Below are positions 5,953 to 7,686 of a stretch of DNA of 7,686 nt, in pieces. This DNA comes from Coraliomargarita_B sp036735565 (GTDB lineage: Bacteria > Verrucomicrobiota > Verrucomicrobiia > Opitutales > Coraliomargaritaceae). The number at the start of each line of letters is the position of its first letter. Position 1 is the stretch's first letter. The DNA is taken from contig DAINOC010000092.1 in the NCBI GenBank assembly GCA_036735565.1, forward strand, positions 1-7,686, given 5' to 3'. A model generated the notes under the pieces. The model ran no database searches. It was given only the letters and a program-made list of their open reading frames with translations, and was not told the DNA's origin. The position numbers were made by a program, and so were the translations under genes.

Positions 5953-6771
5953 ATGAGTATCTGCGATTTTAAACACTACCGCATCCGTAAGGATCAAAAT
6001 AATCGTCTGGCCTCCATCCCGTCCGACCCCTGGCTGGATATACCCGATAATAAAGGTGACGCGTTGAAAGAGCTGGAGCAGTTACAGTCGCGGCTCGCCG
6101 ACCTGCAACAGCGCTTTTTCGTCGATCGGCGACGGAAGTTTCTCATCGTGCTCCAGGGCATGGACACCAGTGGCAAGAACGGCACCATCCGCAACGTCTT
6201 CCGTGGTGTGAACCCCCAGGGCGTCCACGTCGCCAGCTTCGAGAAGCCCTCTTCGCGGGAACTGGCCCATGATTATTTGTGGCGGGTCCACAAGCGCGCC
6301 CCCTCCAACGGTGAAATCATGATCTTTGACCGCAGCCACTACGAGGATGTGCTGGCCGTGCGAGTCAACGAACTCAAGCCGGAGGCGGTCTGGCGTAAGC
6401 GCTATCGCCATATCAGGGATTTCGAGCAAATGCTGGTTGATGAAGGCACGATTATCCTGAAGTGTTTTCTACACATCGACCGCGAAACGCAGCGAAAGCG
6501 ACTTCAGGAACGGCTCGACGTCCCGGCAAAGAACTGGAAGTTTGATCAGTCAGACCTCGTCGCCCGGGCCAAGTGGGATAACTACACCAAAGCTTACGAA
6601 GACGTGTTTGACGAGACCAGCTTCGATCACGCTCCCTGGTATCTCATCCCCGCCAACAAGAAATGGGCCCGCAACCTACTGGTAGCCCGTCTCGTAGTAG
6701 CACAATTGGACGACCTTCACCTGAGCTACCCTGAGGTCAGCTACGATCCCAAGTCCATCGTGATCGAGTGA
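5953..6771 (+). CDS. PPK2-family polyphosphate:nucleotide phosphotransferase
   Basis: This cytoplasmic P-loop kinase transfers phosphate between inorganic polyphosphate and nucleotides. The 272-aa product has an N-terminal helical lead (LKELEQLQSRLADLQQRF), Walker A GMDTSGKNGT at 69-78, NPQGVHVASFEKPSSRELAHDYLWR, Walker B IFDRSHYEDV with the acidic Asp126, and the basic lid around 177-188 (RETQRKRLQERL) followed by WKFD (195-198). The LAHDYLWR and SHYEDVLAVRV wording is closest to the single-domain PPK2_rel_1 group, whose studied class III members phosphorylate AMP and ADP. That class assignment is inferred. A TTG at 5932, eight bases after AGGA, is an alternative start adding seven residues; ATG gives the more usual N-terminus. 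The gene is flanked by cysH and the ribosomal pair and probably has its own promoter. Confidence 0.93.
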   Translation: MSICDFKHYRIRKDQNNRLASIPSDPWLDIPDNKGDALKELEQLQSRLADLQQRFFVDRRRKFLIVLQGMDTSGKNGTIRNVFRGVNPQGVHVASFEKPSSRELAHDYLWRVHKRAPSNGEIMIFDRSHYEDVLAVRVNELKPEAVWRKRYRHIRDFEQMLVDEGTIILKCFLHIDRETQRKRLQERLDVPAKNWKFDQSDLVARAKWDNYTKAYEDVFDETSFDHAPWYLIPANKKWARNLLVARLVVAQLDDLHLSYPEVSYDPKSIVIE

Positions 6772-6788
6772 GCAGCCTGCACTCGATC
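6762..6788 (+). repeat. Perfect 9-bp inverted repeat across the PPK2 stop codon
   Basis: GATCGAGTG (6762-6770) pairs exactly with CACTCGATC (6780-6788) around a nine-base loop, in which GCA and TGC could alternatively pair. The TGA stop (6769-6771) lies inside it. No T tract follows, so it is a structural 3' end or factor-dependent terminator candidate, or a protein-binding dyad upstream of rplU. Confidence 0.5.
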
Positions 6789-6806
6789 TCCGGCCCGCCC
6801 TTGGAT

Positions 6807-6852
6807 GCGAAAAATAGCTGAAAAACTGCTTGATTTCGCCGCTCCATACGAT
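6807..6852 (+). promoter_or_regulatory. AT-rich upstream region of rplU, possible promoter/UP element
   Basis: Two AAAAA tracts (6810-6814 and 6821-6825) are one helical turn apart, as in UP elements of ribosomal promoters. TACGAT (6847-6852) is a reasonable -10 box, but no well-spaced -35 box is present. The same stretch can fold, with GCGAAA (6807-6812) pairing with TTTCGC (6834-6839) and AGC (6816-6818) with GCT (6828-6830). The assignment is weak. Confidence 0.28.
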
Positions 6853-6871
6853 TTGCTCCTCCCTTTTTCAC

Positions 6872-7186
6872 ATGAAAGCGACAATCAAAACACAAGGCCG
6901 CCAATTTACAGTCACCGAGGGTGATGTTCTCAAGGTAAACTCGTTTCCGGGCACGGCAGCGGGCGACACCATCGACATCAATGAGGTTCTGATGATTGGC
7001 GAAGGCGCGGATGCCCGTTTCGGGACCCCACTGGTCGAAGGCGCGGTTGTCAAAGCCACCGTCCTTGAAAACAAGAAGGATACCAAGATCATCGTTTTCA
7101 AAAAGAAGCGCCGCTCCGGATACAAGAAACGCCGTGGTCACCGCCAGCACCTCTCCGTTATCAAGATCGAGTCGATCAACGGTTAA
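6872..7186 (+). CDS. rplU: 50S ribosomal protein L21
   Basis: L21 is a primary 23S rRNA-binding protein of the large ribosomal subunit. The 104-aa product has the usual bacterial length and the typical beginning MKATIKTQGRQFTVTEGDVL. Its basic rRNA-binding signature, near residues 73-92, reads IIVFKKKRRSGYKKRRGHRQ and is followed by the closing strand LSVIKIESI. A TTG at 6830 in the same frame is not a credible start because family members begin at this ATG. There is no Shine-Dalgarno sequence. The 16 bases before the ATG are a pyrimidine run with CTCCTCC, which resembles the anti-Shine-Dalgarno instead. The gene is first of the standard rplU-rpmA pair, with L27 starting 54 bases later, and the two are surely co-transcribed. 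Confidence 0.97.
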   Translation: MKATIKTQGRQFTVTEGDVLKVNSFPGTAAGDTIDINEVLMIGEGADARFGTPLVEGAVVKATVLENKKDTKIIVFKKKRRSGYKKRRGHRQHLSVIKIESING

Positions 7187-7226
7187 TCACCATCCACCAC
7201 TTCCAACTCCTCCAACTTTTCCACAC
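7187..7226 (+). promoter_or_regulatory. G-free, C-rich rplU-rpmA spacer
   Basis: These 40 bases contain no G and 20 C. They begin directly after the rplU stop and end one base before the GGAG of rpmA. The stretch includes CTCCTCC (7207-7213), also found before rplU (6856-6862). Such C-rich, G-poor RNA is the composition of Rho-loading sites. The CTCC units could also pair with the rpmA GGAG (7227-7230). The composition is seen directly; any regulatory role is inferred. Confidence 0.35.
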
Positions 7227-7230
7227 GGAG
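7227..7230 (+). promoter_or_regulatory. Shine-Dalgarno sequence of rpmA
   Basis: GGAG ends ten bases before the rpmA ATG. It is the clearest Shine-Dalgarno sequence at any of the preferred starts in this window; the other genes lack a convincing one. Confidence 0.6.
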
Positions 7231-7240
7231 ACCCTAAGCT

Positions 7241-7495
7241 ATGGCACATAAAAAAGGACAGGGAACTTCCCGCAACGGACGCGAAAGCCACTCCAAACGC
7301 CTCGGCGTTAAAAAATTCGGAGGCGAATACGTCGTCGCAGGTAATATCATCATCCGCCAGCGTGGCACCCGCTTCCACCCCGGCGCCAACGTCGGCATGG
7401 GCCGCGACCACACCCTCTTCGCTTTGAAGGATGGCAACGTCGCCTTCGACAAGATCCACCGCAAGATCAACGTCGTCGAATCCGCGACGGCCTAG
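7241..7495 (+). CDS. rpmA: 50S ribosomal protein L27
   Basis: L27 sits at the peptidyl-transferase centre of the large subunit, with its flexible N-terminus reaching the tRNA acceptor ends. The 84-aa product is full length. It shows the invariant start MAHKKGQGTSRNGRESHSKR, then LGVKKFGGEYVVAGNIIIRQ, RGTRFHPGANVGMGRDHTLF, and a basic end with KIHRKINVV. The N-terminus begins directly at AHKKG, so it lacks the cleavable extension found in Firmicutes and needs no Prp-type processing. The start has a GGAG ribosome binding site. The gene is second in the rplU-rpmA operon and is followed after about 30 bases by tandem hairpins and a terminator. Confidence 0.98.
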   Translation: MAHKKGQGTSRNGRESHSKRLGVKKFGGEYVVAGNIIIRQRGTRFHPGANVGMGRDHTLFALKDGNVAFDKIHRKINVVESATA

Positions 7496-7528
7496 AGTTG
7501 CCGCTTCGGGCGCAACGACGCCACACCC

Positions 7529-7559
7529 CAACCGCAGCGCCCTCATCGGCGATCGGTTG
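7529..7559 (+). repeat. Two-part stem-loop between rpmA and the terminator
   Basis: CAACCG (7529-7534) pairs with CGGTTG (7554-7559). Inside it CGCC (7538-7541) pairs with GGCG (7548-7551) around a six-base loop, with a small asymmetric internal loop (three against two bases). It directly precedes the intrinsic terminator and may protect the mRNA end. Confidence 0.4.
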
Positions 7560-7563
7560 AATC

Positions 7564-7594
7564 AATCCGCCTCACACAAGGCGGATTTTTTATT
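7564..7594 (+). terminator. Rho-independent terminator of rplU-rpmA
   Basis: AATCCGCC (7564-7571) and GGCGGATT (7580-7587) form a perfect 8-bp stem with an eight-base loop. It is followed by a T run (7586-7591) and TATT. This is a textbook intrinsic terminator about 70 bases after the rpmA stop, and it isolates the ribosomal pair from whatever follows. The remaining bases to 7686 are AT-rich at first and show no gene. Confidence 0.92.
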
Positions 7595-7686
7595 GCTATT
7601 TAAAAAATCTTGTGCACTCGCTGACAAATATCGGAAGAACGAATCCGAGAGAAAGATAGCGGCCCGTGTCCTCAGCTTTCAGCGGG

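Noticed and set aside
7592..7686. Promoter for a following gene
   Set aside because: CTGACA, TTGTGC and AAATAT occur, but no pair has proper spacing; nothing could be supported.
1..7686. CRISPR array, tRNA, rRNA, insertion sequence or phage genes
   Set aside because: No regularly spaced repeats, no RNA gene signatures, no transposase or terminal inverted repeats, and no phage proteins were found on either strand.

Overview
The window (about 7.7 kb, GC-rich, roughly 58% by eye) is a gene-dense stretch of ordinary bacterial chromosome with nine convincing protein genes. There is no RNA gene, CRISPR array, insertion sequence or phage gene. The gene content, the E. coli-type PAPS reductase, the marine-type MIF homologue and the general absence of Shine-Dalgarno sequences would fit a Verrucomicrobiota bacterium of the Opitutae/Puniceicoccales kind. 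That assignment is an impression from protein style only and is held at low to moderate confidence.

Layout. Bases 1-136 are a non-coding leader with an 18-bp near-palindrome and a weak promoter candidate. A plus-strand block follows: purD (glycinamide ribonucleotide synthetase), a low-molecular-weight protein tyrosine phosphatase, and a MIF-type tautomerase whose start codon overlaps the phosphatase gene by 14 bases. After a 105-bp gap comes a large COG2509-type FAD-dependent oxidoreductase. A minus-strand gene of unknown function (314 aa) converges on it with only 10 bp between stop codons. That gene diverges from cysH (PAPS reductase, sulfate assimilation) across a roughly 135-bp shared upstream region. 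Next is a PPK2-family polyphosphate-dependent nucleotide kinase, then the ribosomal pair rplU-rpmA (L21, L27), which ends in two tandem hairpins, the second a textbook intrinsic terminator. The last ~95 bases hold no gene that I can see.

Functionally these are mostly housekeeping genes: purine synthesis, sulfate reduction, polyphosphate energy metabolism and ribosome building. They do not form one pathway. I find no strong case for a new multi-gene system. The items most worth a second look are the unrecognised minus-strand protein with a helix-hairpin-helix/alpha-CTD-like segment, the phosphatase-MIF overlapping pair, the perfect 9-bp inverted repeat across the PPK2 stop codon, and the G-free, C-rich leader carrying an anti-Shine-Dalgarno-like motif in the ribosomal operon.
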